DNA of 64,000 nt. It comes from Toxorhynchites rutilus septentrionalis. Its lineage: Eukaryota > Arthropoda > Insecta > Diptera > Culicidae. Position numbers and translations under genes: made by a program. Shown piece after piece: positions 44,499 through 57,016 of this stretch. The DNA lies in NCBI RefSeq assembly GCF_029784135.1, contig NC_073746.1, forward strand, positions 244,996,307 through 245,060,306, read 5' to 3'. Under the pieces are notes generated by a model, which saw only the letters and a program-made list of their open reading frames with translations, was not told where the DNA came from and ran no database searches. Position 1 is the first letter of the stretch. Every line of letters starts with the position of its first letter.

Positions 44499-45090
44499 GG
44501 CCATCAAAACCAAGCAGCCTCGGGGAAATAAGCATTGCAAATACATGAAAGTAGGGGGACTTTTGTTCTCATCGAAAAATGTTCCCTAACACAGACTTTA
44601 AAACCAAGCAGCGAAATCGGCATTGCAAACACACGAAAGAGCCTAGAGGCGAGTGAACTGAAAAGTTTAAACCCTCTTAAAGCCAAAAAGAAGAAAAAGA
44701 ACACACGAAAGTAGGGGGAGCTTTTGTTCCCACCGAAATGTGTTCCCTAATAGAGATTTCTAAACCAAGGTGCCTGGAGAAATCGGTATTTCAAATTCAT
44801 GCAAGTCGGGGGTATTTTTGTTCCGACTGGAATGTGTTTCCCTAACACAGACTTCAAATCCATGAAGCGTGGGGAAATCGGCATTGCGAATTCATACAAA
44901 TCGGGGGTATTTTTGTTCCGATTGAAATGTGTTTCCCTAACACAGACTTCAAAACCGAGGTTTCTGGGGAAATCGGCTCTGCAAATAAATGCAAACTGCG
45001 AGTACTTTTGCCCTCGCTTGCCTTTGTGCAGAATGGAATATGTCTGTCCTAACTTGATCTTCTAAACTTAGGAACCTGGGAAAATCGTGC
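44490..45090. repeat. minisatellite of about 95-bp units, five to six degenerate copies
   Basis: Units begin with CCTAACACAGACTTCAAAACC-like sequence at 44490, 44584, 44754, 44840, 44935 and 45047, and each contains GGGAAATCGGCATTGC and GGGGGTA/GACTTTTGTTCC. The 44584 unit is lengthened by the 60-bp retroposon plus its duplication at 44628-44711. Units differ at many positions, so the array is old. Confidence 0.88.
44640..44699 (+). mobile_element. 60-bp hairpin retroposon, copy 2
   Basis: Exact 12-bp duplications AACACACGAAAG lie at 44628-44639 and 44700-44711 and enclose 60 bp. The insert has AGAGGCGAGTGAACTG, AAAAGTTTAAACCCTCTT and an A/G tail. It folds as AACT-GAAA-AGTT inside AGAGG paired with CCTCT. 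The loop differs from copy 1 (GCAA) but stays GNRA. The minisatellite unit is continuous across the inferred empty site. Confidence 0.87.
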
Positions 45091-48000
45091 AGCCACTAGA
45101 AGCGAATGACATATATTTTACACATATATTTTGTTCTAGTCATCATACCAAACGTAAAAGGTCCGTCATTAAATTTACTTGTAACGAAGAACAATCAATC
45201 ACAATAAATGAATTGACTTTACACGGCATTTGTTCATTTTTTTCACTCACAGAGCAAATATATTGAACTCAATTGAATTTGGAAACTGTTTCATTCAATC
45301 AAGAATTTAATCAATACAAACGAATGATTGCTAAGCTAAGGTAGTTCCACGTGAACCTTGCGGTTATATCATAGATATAATCCACTCATTTTTTCGCAAA
45401 TATAATGTTTTTTTTTAGAAAAGACTAACTCATTGGCTTCAATTTGATATGTCGATCATCTGTATCGGTCCAGTAGTTCACAAGTTATAAATTTCAGTTT
45501 TGGAAAACAAAAGTGGAAAAATCGTAACAGACCTTCGATTAACTTTGAAAAATCATATCCCAATAACGAAAAAACGCATAACTGATTTCAAGAAAATATA
45601 TTTTAAAATATAGCGCCTTTGGTTCATCATGTGAACTACAAAAAATAAATGCAATCAATAACTGGAAGACTATCTCATTGACTCTATTTTGATATGTCGG
45701 AATCGGTTTAGTAGTTCAAAAGTCATGAATTTTGAAAAAAGGCATTATTGAAAAGAAAGGGAAAAAGTTGTTTTTTCGGACCACTCTAAAATAGAAATGG
45801 AAAAAAATGCAAAAAAATTCGATAAGGAATGACCACTTTTCTCAGAAATCTGAGAATCACTATAATGGTTTGGCATGGAATGGGTGTATAGATAGATGAA
45901 CCAATATGATATGAACCTGTCTGTCTGTTTTTCTTCTGTGGCATACCATTTCAACAAACAAACTTGTCACAATCCAAACTTAGGAACATTATCTGCAGAT
46001 TTTTGCTACCCATTACTCACCTGTAACATTCTGTAAACAGTTGTGGCCGAGGATGCGCTCTTGCCGTTTTTCGTTTTCATTTTGAACTGTGATATCCCAG
46101 AATGGTGTATTGGACACTCGATTGTAGTAGATACTTTACACAGACATTTAGTTTTTTTTACACTTTTCCAATTACTTGTTGTTCATCGTGATAACCAATA
46201 GCACACTGGATACACCATTTACGAAATCAGATACAAAGCACTTCCACTGCACAATTTACGATAGATCGAAGTTATCCTACTTGTGATTTGTTGTATTCCA
46301 TCACTCTCCGCAGTCACCGGTATGTTAAACAATATCCGTTGAACATTCGTATATAGATGCTGTACAAAGTATGAACTGATAAAATGTGTTCAGATGTTTT
46401 CGCAGATGCTGATATATAAAACTTCAACAGCAACGGCATCCTGGTGGTATCCCAGGTGGCACCATTGTGCTGTAATACCGCGACTCAGCGAGCGAAACGA
46501 TTGATACTCCTGGTTGTTTAATCAATGTTTACCCCGTAACGAATTGGTTCCGGTATCGTAGGTAACACCCACGACCGGCTGTTGGTTGTCTACACTGAAA
46601 CTTCAAACTAGGTCAGGCAGGGGGAAGTTTCTTAACCAGAACTATGAACTCGGAGCAAGTTGTTAACACCTGCAATGATTTTGTGGTGTTTTTTTCGGTT
46701 GTATCGATCACTGCTGGTATGCGATTTTTGGCAGTCTTATGTCGAGTGACAGAAAGTGACATGACGAGAGAAAACAAGTCACGCGATCGGATCCCGTGCA
46801 CGCGAGTGCATTTCACGTTTATCACGCTTCTCTAACCTTTCACGTTCGAGGACATTTATGTTTTTCCACAAGTAATTGATGTTATTGCGAGTTATGTACG
46901 ATAAGAACAAATGGTGTCGTGACATGATAAGAAACCATTCCCGGGAGGTAATTTTCTCGGAAGAAAGAACCACTCTGAATCATACGAAACAGGATGCAAA
47001 ATTCACTTAAATATGATTAGTTTCAGTTGTTTTCATGGTTATTGATATCGGTCCGTGTTTTCATGTATTGTTTGTCATGTTCAAGACCGAAGACTAACAT
47101 CATTAGTAACAATGGTTTTCGCTTAAAGGCTACAGATCTTGTTGAGTTCTAATGCGTTCTTCCACAACAAGCTAGTATACAAACAGCACATGCTCAATGT
47201 GTCACCTGAGCACAGTCAAACTCACAAAGACAATCTATGTCAGTCTTAGTCTATATAAGTTACAAGGAATGTATCATCCCGCTAAGCATCTGCCAATCTT
47301 AAACATTTCCAACGTGGGTGCTCTTTCACAAGACATAATTTTACCGCAAGCACGACACACCGGGAAACACTCACAAGCATGATTCGCATCGAAAACCTGG
47401 ACACTTCGGAAAACTCACAGCCACCACAGAGTCGCCACGCGCACGTATTTGTAAAATTGTCATCATTCTGCTGCATCACATCTCCCAGTCCACCACATAA
47501 AACCACTCATTTGGAACTGTTGTTCACACAAATCGCCGGAAGCGTCGAATAATGTAAACGACTCGAATATCCCCCTTTCCCAAAACGCGATATAAGTTGA
47601 ATGGCGCTCATGTTGTTTTATGGGCACACACGCCTATCAGCGAGTGCAGCTGCACGAGCATAATTTTTCACTCCAATGATCGTTTATTTTCAACATTTCA
47701 CTCGATCAAGTTTGACGGTAACATGGATTTTATTTAAATGTGAATCTATGCTTTGGTCATCTATTTATACACTCGCTGGATGCTGGATGCCACTATGCAC
47801 AAATTTCATCGCGATTCAAGAGATGCACTTCCTGTCACCATCCACTCGCATCATTTTATTCCAAAAATTCTAGAAATAACTGGTTTTTGTCTCCAGAGAA
47901 AAAGAAATCAATCGATCACACAAAAATCCTCGAATCGTGCCACCCACTAGTGCCTAGTGCTCGACTAAGCTGTTCCTCCGATAGGATGGTGTGCCGCCCA

Positions 48001-49087
48001 GCCGGTAGCTAGGTGTGTCATTGCACCTCTCTCTCACTGATGCGCTCGATCGCGACGGATGTGCGCATTCCAAAAATACGTTTCAACTGGTATAAGTCCG
48101 ACGGAGAACTGAACCAACGCGCCTCTAGAACTAGCAAGTGAGGAGTCAGAAGGAATTCAAACCAGCGACGGAACCGCCTCCCAGGGGAGTGCACTCTTCG
48201 TTGTTTGTAATGTGAAAAATACCAGCGTCAAATAACGTCACCATCGTAACTGCCAGCAGCATCGGTGGCAGTGGCAACGTCACGGCGTCACGGCAATTCA
48301 TTTGTTTTGTTGTCGTTCCGGTTGCAGTTGTTTCTTCGCCTCGTATGATGTTAGTGTGGGTGGTTTATGTCTGTCTGCCACGGTGTAGACCAACGGGCTC
48401 GATAAACAATTGTCCTTCCCTCTAATGTTAAGGTTGTAAAATTCATTGATACAAATCCATGGCATTCAACGAGGGAGGTGTATTCGTAGGCTGATATTAT
48501 CAATATGATAAGCATATGAAGGAATGTTGATTTGACCTAAATAACAAAATTTGGAAGTTTCGAATTAATTCCTGTTTTTGTGTTATACAAGGAGGAAACT
48601 GAATTGAACCGAACTGAGATTTGAATTAGACATTATTCAATAGTCTGGGGCTTGATAAAATACAAGAATTACACAACAGAGATGAAAACACATCGATTTG
48701 ATAAGTATTTTTGATATGCTCTTACGATGGACGGGAAGAAGGGTAGGGGAAGGTGGCCCTGACACGACCTCCTAAATTTTAACGGCCATTCATCACATAA
48801 AATTCTCGTTTCTTAGCGACTTCGGCATTGAAATGAATACTATAACCCTTAAACTATGTTTTATACGGGTCGGTGTGGTTCATGAGTGCTAAAAAGGTGA
48901 AAGCAGAGGCCAAATCGGATGTCCCTTTCTTCCACACTTTGAAGAATGAGGGTCCTGTACTGACCATGAATTTTTTGGCAGCGAATCCGAAATGTAGTTA
49001 GGAGAGTTGAGTTCAGAAAATCGAAATGTTGAAGCGAGACGAAGAAAGTGTTAGAGCGGAGTGGCGGTAGTAAAAGAACACACGCAC
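45091..49087. other. no gene supported; GC-rich block at about 47.95-48.4 kb
   Basis: A degenerate direct repeat is visible at 45420-45500 and 45665-45745 (TTTGATATGTCG, ATCGGT, AGTAGTTCA). Positions 46030-47520 look single-copy. The block 47950-48400 is GC-rich and includes AGTCCGACGGAGAACTGAAC and CAGCATCGGTGGCAGTGG; it could be a promoter with an untranslated first exon, on either strand, but no coding start or splice pair is convincing. Confidence 0.35.
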
Positions 49088-50584
49088 AAACAGAAACAGA
49101 AACAGAAACAGAAACAGAAACAGAAACAGAAACAGAAACAGAAACAGAAACAGAAACAGAAACAGAAACAGAAACAGAAACAGAAACAGAAACAGAAACA
49201 GAAACAGAAACAGAAACAGAAACAGAAACAGAAACAGAAACAGAAACAGAAACAGAAACAGAAACAGAAACAGAAACAGAAACAGAAACAGAAACAGAAA
49301 CAGAAACAGAAAAACAGAAAAACAGAAAAACAGAAAAACAGAAAAACAGAAAAACAGAAAAACAGAAAAACAGAAAAACAGAAAAACAGAAAAACAGAAA
49401 AACAGAAAAACAGAAAAACAGAAAAACAGAAAAACAGAAAAACAGAAAAACAGAAAAACAGAAAAACAGAAAAACAGAAAAACAGAAAAACAGAAAAACA
49501 GAAAAACAGAAAAACAGAAAAACAGAAAAACAGAAAAACAGAAAAACAGAAAAACAGAAAAACAGAAAAACAGAAAAACAGAAAAACAGAAAAACAGAAA
49601 AACAGAAAAACAGAAAAACAGAAAAACAGAAAAACAGAAAAACAGAAAAACAGAAAAACAGAAAAACAGAAAAACAGAAAAACAGAAAAACAGAAAAACA
49701 GAAAAACAGAAAAACAGAAAAACAGAAAAACAGAAAAACAGAAAAACAGAAAAACAGAAAAACAGAAAAACAGAAAAACAGAAAAACAGAAAAACAGAAA
49801 AACAGAAAAACAGAAAAACAGAAAAACAGAAAAACAGAAAAACAGAAAAACAGAAAAACAGAAAAACAGAAAAACAGAAAAACAGAAAAACAGAAAAACA
49901 GAAAAACAGAAAAACAGAAAAACAGAAAAACAGAAAAACAGAAAAACAGAAAAACAGAAAAACAGAAAAACAGAAAAACAGAAAAACAGAAAAACAGAAA
50001 AACAGAAAAACAGAAAAACAGAAAAACAGAAAAACAGAAAAACAGAAAAACAGAAAAACAGAAAAACAGAAAAACAGAAAAACAGAAAAACAGAAAAACA
50101 GAAAAACAGAAAAACAGAAAAACAGAAAAACAGAAAAACAGAAAAACAGAAAAACAGAAAAACAGAAAAACAGAAAAACAGAAAAACAGAAAAACAGAAA
50201 AACAGAAAAACAGAAAAACAGAAAAACAGAAAAACAGAAAAACAGAAAAACAGAAAAACAGAAAAACAGAAAAACAGAAAAACAGAAAAACAGAAAAACA
50301 GAAAAACAGAAAAACAGAAAAACAGAAAAACAGAAAAACAGAAAAACAGAAAAACAGAAAAACAGAAAAACAGAAAAACAGAAAAACAGAAAAACAGAAA
50401 AACAGAAAAACAGAAAAACAGAAAAACAGAAAAACAGAAAAACAGAAAAACAGAAAAACAGAAAAACAGAAAAACTGAAAAACTGAAAAACAGAAAAACA
50501 GAAAAACAGAAAAACAGAAAAACAGAAAAACAGAAAAACAGAAAAACAGAAACAGAAACAGAAACAGAAACAGAAACAGAAACA
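49088..50584. repeat. composite microsatellite: hexamer, octamer, hexamer
   Basis: About 37 units of CAGAAA (to about 49310) pass into about 155 units of CAGAAAAA (to about 50547), and the array closes with about 6 units of CAGAAA. Two adjacent CTGAAAAA variants at about 50475-50490 are the only clear irregularity in the octamer block. The symmetrical layout suggests that a two-base A insertion arose inside a hexamer array and then expanded. Open frames of 476-601 codons on both strands are artefacts of this periodicity. Confidence 0.98.
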
Positions 50585-50801
50585 AAAACATTTTAGCTGT
50601 AACAAGGCGATGAATATTTTTACTGATTTTCAAAAAATTACCCCTCCCCCCAGGGGCGCAAGGCAATTTCTGGCTACCAAATATATAAATGAATTAGTGC
50701 AAATCATAATTATTTCACGTTCACCGAGAGATTTTCTTTAATTTTTTTTACGATTCGATTATGTGGAGGATTCGATTATTCGGAGTGAAAAAAAAAATTA
50801 A

Positions 50802-50870
50802 GAGGATGTATTTGCGACACAACCGCATTTTCGACGTAGAGCTACGCAATTACAATATTATGCAATAGGA
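50802..50870. repeat. short copy of the GACGTAG-motif dispersed repeat
   Basis: GCGACACAACCGCATTTTCG, then ACGTAGAGCTACGCAATTA and ATATTATGCAAT, match the 5' two thirds of the repeats at 19291 and 33094. Just before it, ATTCGATTATGTGGAGGAT and TTCGATTATTCGGAGTG form a small direct repeat. Confidence 0.8.
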
Positions 50871-50914
50871 ACTATCAGAGAGGTAGTTCTCACAATTTTA
50901 TTTTTCATAGTTGT

Positions 50915-51174
50915 TTTCTTCTTCTTGAATGGCGTTAACGTTCCATGTGGAACTGTTGCCATCTCAACGTATGCATTAACTAGCATTTATTAATACTAAG
51001 TTGAGATTTCTTAAGCCAAATAACACGCCTTGAATGTATTCCGAGGGGCAAGCTCCAGAATACGTGTGACCACAGTGCAAGTCGAAGGAAATTTCTCTGA
51101 CGGAAAATCCCCCGGCCAGAACAGGAATCAAACCCGAACACCGAGACACTAACCACCCGGCCATGGGTGCACTG
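50915..51174 (-). mobile_element. Feilai-like SINE, copy 2 (internally deleted)
   Basis: Same family and same minus orientation as 40196-40464, with the GAAGAAGAAG tail at the left border and the tRNA-like head (GGCCGGGTGGTTAGTG) at the right. About 18 bp are missing between the two promoter boxes, so the tRNA-like region is damaged. A possible 6-bp duplication AGTTGT lies at 50909-50914 and 51175-51180. Confidence 0.88.
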
Positions 51175-51180
51175 AGTTGT

Positions 51181-52612
51181 CCACTAACTATTTTGGATTG
51201 AATACGTCCGGATTCAGCCTGCGTTATAAATGCTCCTGGTAAAACAATTTTGTTTTCGTCACTGTACATCATGTTTGAAGCTAATAAAGCGTGTCCCCTA
51301 AGTTCACAAATTTCTAAAGCCTGTTGAAAAGCACGCTCCGTTTGTTTTCCTAGGTGGAGAAAAGCACTCCATTTTTAACGTGTTTGCCCGCCCTCATCCT
51401 GCATGCTGTGCTGATCGAATGATTGCCCGCCGAAAGCTGTTGGAAGTTGGAAAGAAGAAAGTTCAGTTCGAACAGTTGAAATGTAGAGGGTACGGCTACG
51501 TAGGCTACGATTTGAATTACTCTGCCTGTTAGCTTTAATAATCAGAACGATTTGAATGTTATGTTATGTTATGGATTCAAAAGATTTACCTGTTGCTCCA
51601 ATAATATTACGAATGTATTTATCAAGTAATTATCCACAACGGTGAGGAAATTGATTAATGTAATCTGGAATTTGGTGATTTTGATGCTTTTGCTATATAA
51701 AAACGTTTGAAATTCTGTATGGGCCCATAGTAATTGGACAGCAGAAATAAGTATATGCAAGGCTAAAAACTAAATTGGTGTTGAATATATGCTACTCGAA
51801 GCATATTTCAATCATTAAAATTAAATACTATACCGAGTTTTTTTTATCGAATTTTCCAAAAATGATAGATACATTTGATTTTATTCATTGCCAATTCGCC
51901 AACAGGCTGATTAGACCTGATTATGTTACTTAAATCTGAACTTGAAAGGTTATTACATAAAGTCATTGCATGAAAATCAAACAATTTCATTTACATGGCA
52001 AACTAAACTGGTCGAGAAAAAGAACTAAACTTCCGGGATAGATGCACCCCGAAATTCTGACCACGATCGAGCTATGCGGCATGAATGAGAGTTGCATGTT
52101 CAAAATAACTCTTGGGTCCTTGACTTCACTGACGCGATCAAATACTGTATCCATTGAGAAATATTTGTACAGAAAGGACTTTTCGCGACGAGATTACAAA
52201 ACACTTAGAAGGGGTTGCAATCATTCGGTTCAAAATACACCAATCAGCGAAAGCATTCAGCTGTTGTAAAGTTTTAAATCATCATCAATCACGATTCTTC
52301 AATAACCAGATTAAATAAACGAATCACATAACCTAGGCGGACAGTTTACTGGTCCCAAGCGAAAGTTTGATTGTTCATTGGTTTGATAACACTTGAGCTG
52401 GCAGAAATTAAAATTTTAAAACCGAACCTCCAAGTACAATTAATCACGTTTCGAAGTCGAAATCCACATAACTTTCATTTTCCATAAAGAAAGGGTTTTC
52501 GCACACAATTTAATATTTGGTAATTATACGAACATTTCCAAAAACAACATTGCGGCTGTTTTTCATAATACCTACTTGCGATTTCATAGAGCTGAGTCAC
52601 AAAAACGAATTA
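51181..52612. other. no gene seen
   Basis: AT-rich to mixed DNA. The stretch 51330-51530 is somewhat GC-richer without a product. No terminal repeats recognised. Confidence 0.35.
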
Positions 52613-53311
52613 TGTTACTAGTCCTTAAAATGGATTTCATGGATTGAATCGAGCACCATTACTATAGAATTAGGTATTGAAGGGTACTGATCAAGAGTTA
52701 ACATCCTCCTGCAACGCAGCGGATTCCATCTCTTTAGACCAAGCAACCATGAAACCATCTGGGAGAAATCGAAAGGAGGAAAAAAGAGGACGGTGAGCCT
52801 TTTCGTCGATGGAATCCATTGGGAAAAGAGGAGAACGGAAAAAGGAAAAAACCGGAGAGGAATCGGAGAGGAGCCATTAAAAATCGCTAAATGTCGTTAC
52901 AAGAAATTTTATGTATTAAATATCGTTTGGAATCAGTGTCATTGTCAAATTAAATTAAAGTCCATTGTCATTAAAATTATTGTACGTGTTGTGAATTTTA
53001 ATTTGACAACAATCCTAATCGAGTGTTGGGAGTTGCACTATTCAATCGCATCGAAGGGTTTCGAAGGGATATTCCCCAACATTTTGGTCCAGTCGAACCG
53101 GATTTTGGATCTTTGGCACATGGACGGATTTTCTTCATCATAAGGTCGGTACTGCGTAAATATCAAGCTGCCACAGGAATATCGAATCAATACACCAAAG
53201 GAACTATCGCTGCCATCGTTTAATTTGAATGAGGACGTAGCCCAATAAAGAAATCCATTCACCTCGTAACTGAGCCAATTGGTCTGGAAACATAGAAGTA
53301 GGAGTTAACAC
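52613..53311 (+). mobile_element. candidate 5' LTR of a BEL/Pao element
   Basis: The stretch could run from TGTTACTAGTCC to GAGTTAACACA and is followed by TTTGGAGCC, a possible primer-binding site beginning TGG. It has an AATAAA at about 53247 and an inverted pair (ATTGTCAAATTAAA at 52940 and TTTTAATTTGACAA at 52998). The BEL gag lies downstream once the hAT is subtracted, which is the main support. The second LTR is not in the window, so both borders are uncertain. Confidence 0.4.
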
Positions 53312-53404
53312 AATTTGGAGCCATATTTGCTTCGTCAGGTCAGTAATATTGAATAGTATATGCCTGGCGAAGCTAGGTTTCACTACACATACTACATCTG
53401 AGTT

Positions 53405-53690
53405 TAGAGATGGGCGAGCGCTCACGAGCCGCTCATTTAAGCCGGTTCGTCAGGAAGAGCGTACGACCCACGGTTCATTAAAAATGAGCCGGGGCTCTCG
53501 AATGAACGGCTCTCAAATGAACGGCTCTCAAATGAACGGCTCTTAAATGAGCCGTGGGTCTTTTGTGAACCGTGGGACTTTTGTGAGCCGTCGGTCTTTT
53601 GTGAACCGTGGGACTTTTGTGAACCGTGGGTCTTTTGTGAACCGTGGTTCATTTAAGAGCCGTTCATTCGAGAACCGCGGTTCAAAAATA
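53405..53690. repeat. subterminal repeats of the hAT element
   Basis: Two short tandem families lie in the left end: about three units of a 15-mer AATGAACGGCTCTCA (53511-53550) and about five units of a 20-21-mer GTGAACCGTGGGACTTTTGT (53555-53650), mixed with GAGCCG words. The right end (60528-60605) has GAGCCGCC, GAGCCGCTCAAATGAGCCGG and GAGCCGCTCACTGAAATGAA. Subterminal motifs of this sort serve as transposase binding sites in hAT elements generally. Confidence 0.85.
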
Positions 53691-53787
53691 ATAATAATAT
53701 AGTTTCATTAATTTCTTTGATTATATTTTTGAGATGGCACGGTGAAGTGAAATATTGGGGGAAGCCATTTTGATGTTGCGTTTGTGG

Positions 53788-53795
53788 TATAAATA
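53788..53795 (+). promoter_or_regulatory. candidate TATA box of the hAT transposase gene
   Basis: TATAAATA lies just inside the left subterminal repeats. A donor-like site GTA/GTGAGT at 53909 and an acceptor TTTTTTTAG ending at 58513, ten bases before the transposase ATG, suggest an untranslated first exon and one long intron. This is inference from position. Confidence 0.4.
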
Positions 53796-54334
53796 AATTG
53801 TCGCGTGATCGATTTAGCGTTATAGTGCTCTCCCTCCGACACGTGTAAACATTGGCATGACGAGGTTTGTTTGCCTTCGTCTAATACATCGAGTGCGAGG
53901 TTATCGTAGTGAGTGTATCACAACCGAAAGCCATCGAAAATGGATGGACTGAGCATGCAGTGGCGTCAGCTAAGTTTTCTTTTACCATACACACATACAG
54001 CTTAATTTACTTTACAGTCTAAATTGTAGACCATCTAAAGAGTTTAAACCCGCTTCTCTCTCCACAGCAAACGATTGCAATTGTTCTGGTGTACTTGTCT
54101 CTCGTGTTCTCATTATTATTTTGCTTCTTTCTTTTCTGGAGACAGTTGCAGTAATGGAATGGAAATGTGAAAAACTTATAGAGTCATAAACTCAGGAATT
54201 CTTAGATCCACAGATGCATAAATCCATAAATTTTAAAATCCATAGATTCAAAAAATTCATATCATTTTTTATTATACTCATAAATTCTTTAATTCTTCAA
54301 TTCTTTATTTTTTATTTTTTTAAATCATTAGTCA

Positions 54335-54937
54335 ATTCTCGCGTAACTTTTGAAAAGGTCCAATGTAACATTTTCGCCAACTCGAGAAAAACGTAGTTGA
54401 AGACCCGAACATTATTTCGCGAATTGTCTTAAAAGCTATCAATCTTTATCACTGTTTTCACCACTAGCTGTCAAGAATAACTTCGTAAAACCAATCGTAA
54501 CTATTGTTCCGTGATTTGAGATTAAGATTGAAGCTTCGGAGCGAAAAATGTTACATTGGACGTTTTGACTGCCCGCGTTTGCACATTGGACATATTACGT
54601 TGCACTAAAAAAATTTGAAACTAACTAATAAACAACAATCCAAATATCAGCATTTCGTTCTAAAGACTGATTATTATTGTTATCACTCGTTGAATTGCAC
54701 TGAAATCGATAATAACACCTGTAAGAAACAAATTCCAAAACGACCGAAGTACGACTGCGAGTTGTTTTGACTGCTTTGTTACTTCGGACGTTTCGGCCGT
54801 CGGAGGAAAGTGGCGTCCGAAGTAACAGCGATTGTTTTTGTAATACATTCAATGATTGAAAACTAATAGCGTGCATCCATTAACTCGATTTGTTTACATT
54901 TGTTACATAGGACCTTTTCAAAAGTTACGCGAGAATT
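54335..54937. mobile_element. MITE with termini of about 36 bp, inside the hAT
   Basis: The ends share ATTCTCGCGTAACTTTTG and AAAAGGTCC, then TATGTAACA or AATGTAACA, in inverted orientation. The interior has a perfect 13-bp stem, GTTACTTCGGACG at 54778-54790 and its complement at 54814-54826. The flanks could be TCA on both sides. There is no coding capacity. Confidence 0.9.
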
Positions 54938-55329
54938 CATTAATTCATAACTCTCTTCCAATCCATCCCACCGTCGCAATCGAAGTTCTATAAAGAATAC
55001 ACTCGATGTTTTACGGAATTATTCGCAGTTCCGATTGATTTCTAATTGCTCTCGGTGACCTTCTCAGGTTTCCCAAAGATCTCCGTTACTACGAATGGGG
55101 TTGAATGAAGACTATGCGTGTGGAATAACGGATTATAGTTATAGGTTGTTTTTAAACATGTTTTATGGTTAGCTTCTCAGATTTCCCCCAGTGAATTCTC
55201 CACCGTCGTAGTTGGATTTCGATAAAAAAAGTGCGATGGGTACGATGCGAAAAGAATCGTTAGAACACCATTTTGAACAAAAGGTTCCCGGAATTTATTC
55301 AGAAAATGAAACATACAAGACTATACAAC

Positions 55330-55550
55330 AATTTCCCTTTGAAGGGGGGCAACCCCTTCAAAGTACTCCCCATCGACTGCAACACACTTATGCCAGCGCT
55401 CCAATCCTCGAGAATTATATTCAATTTGCGGTATGGCCATCAGCGCCATCTTCGATTTTATCTCTTCTCGGGTGCTGAAACCTAGTTTCTTGAGTCGTTC
55501 GAATAGGAAAACGTCGCAGGGAGCCGAATCAGGTGAATTCGGAGGTTGCG
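55330..55550 (-). pseudogene. C-terminal mariner-like transposase fragment
   Basis: The minus strand reads PQPPNSPDSAPCDVFLFERL, then STREEIKSKMALMAIPQ and RWHKCVAVDGEYFEG, the typical tail of mariner-type transposases (PDLAPCDFFLF and YFEG blocks), with indels. The Asp of the final catalytic motif is present but the rest of the gene is absent. A perfect 11-bp stem with five-base loop (CTTTGAAGGGG and its complement, 55337-55363) lies at the end of the fragment. Confidence 0.8.
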
Positions 55551-57016
55551 GATGTTTTTAGTCAAATATTCACAAATAATGATTGATTTCGCAAATTTTG
55601 CAAATTGTACAGGCATACACAATAGCAGATGTACCCAATACAGCGTAACTTTTAGAAGTGTAAGTGTATTAAAGTGTATCCCACTACAAATTTCATAGAA
55701 TGTCAATGACAGATGAGCCAACCTACAAAATAGAAGAAAAATAAAACGGGTGACTAAAAGCGCCACACGGTATTGATTCCGTGAACTTTTTTGATCAAGA
55801 TGGTATATAGGAGTTCAATTAATTTTATAGGTTTTCCTTCTCAGAATACCTAAAAATAATTTCTGCCGCGTGTAGTGACATATAGGAGTTTCACATTTTC
55901 GTTTCGTAGAGTGGTCGTTAGTTAGCGTTTATATAATCACATCACTTACCGCAGTGAATCCTGATTCTTACCTCGGTCCACTAACAACTATCCGCTCCAT
56001 GGTAAACGCTAGGGAACCACGCTATAGAGGCGACCCTTCTGGCCTTCAGGCGGCGAATATCATACTAACATTCCTTCCCTTCCCCTGGTGACTGTAAGGA
56101 CGTGGCCGGCGTCGTTATTGACCATTTAAAGCTCGAATCACCGAAAATTGCACAACGAGAATGATTTGCTAGTCCCAAGCGTCATTCTGTGTGTTCTTTG
56201 TGCAATTTGGTTGGTTCAGGTCAATCACGGAGAGCAACTACGAATTGTACAGTCTACCCAAGCTCAAGCTCAAGCTTATAGAAAAAAATGGTGGAAAAAT
56301 AAAATGTTCGATAGATCAAATAATGACATTTTGTTTCTGTTGACTAATAACCAAAAAATCTGCGACAGTTTATCTCTTGTTAGCAATTGTAATTCCTTTT
56401 CCCACAATTAGGGTGCTGAACACTTCATTCGTCTAAAACTAGGACGGAAGCAGAAAACTTTTCGTCTCAATTTAGGTCATATGGAGTCTATTCAATTTAT
56501 TTTCCAAGTGCATTTTACGCGGAAAAAAAAATTGCTACTTTTTTCTCATGCGCTGTAAAATGTTTTCCGCCAAAGGAAAAAACGATTTTGTAACTCTGAC
56601 TTTGTTCATTTACGTTTTTGGTCGATGTAACGAGAAGTAAAATAAGATTGAAATAAAGTTTAGAACACCTCAACAATACTGAAATTTCAGTTTCTGCTAA
56701 AATTTCAGTTGGGCCCCTATGATTTTGAACGCTAGCATTGATTTAAGAAAAAATACTAATTTGTTCATTTCATCTGCTTATTTTTACTTTTAATAACAAC
56801 ACTTTTCCTATGTAGTGGACTATTATAAGAAAAGTAACATACATAAACAAAATCTGTGACGTCACAGATTTAAAAATCTTCCCACCTTTCATTTTCCATC
56901 TCGGTGTGAAAGTATGTAGGAATGAGATGCAAATCAAGCATTGAGAGTGTTCCTTCAACTCATTTACTTTATGCGTCTGACGCCCTGATTCATGCATCAA
57001 CATGTTGCTTTGTGAA
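55551..57016. other. no gene seen (inside the hAT element)
   Basis: Positions 55990-56130 hold a GC-richer string (TAGAGGCGACCCTTCTGGCC, GTGGCCGGCGTCGTTATTG) that looks like a LINE or SINE piece but could not be assigned. The rest is AT-rich. Confidence 0.35.

Noticed and set aside
9863..50584. Regular repeats as CRISPR arrays
   Set aside because: Units are contiguous without spacers and the context is eukaryotic; these are microsatellites.
48861..50666. Open frames of 476-601 codons on both strands
   Set aside because: They translate the CAGAAA/CAGAAAAA arrays (TETETE, KQKQ, FLFLFL, FCFSVFLF cycles) and are not proteins.
53939..53980. ATG with good context (AAAATGG) in the hAT left half as a transposase first exon
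   Set aside because: Its frame closes after about 20 codons, no clear donor follows it, and the BED finger has its own ATG at 58524.
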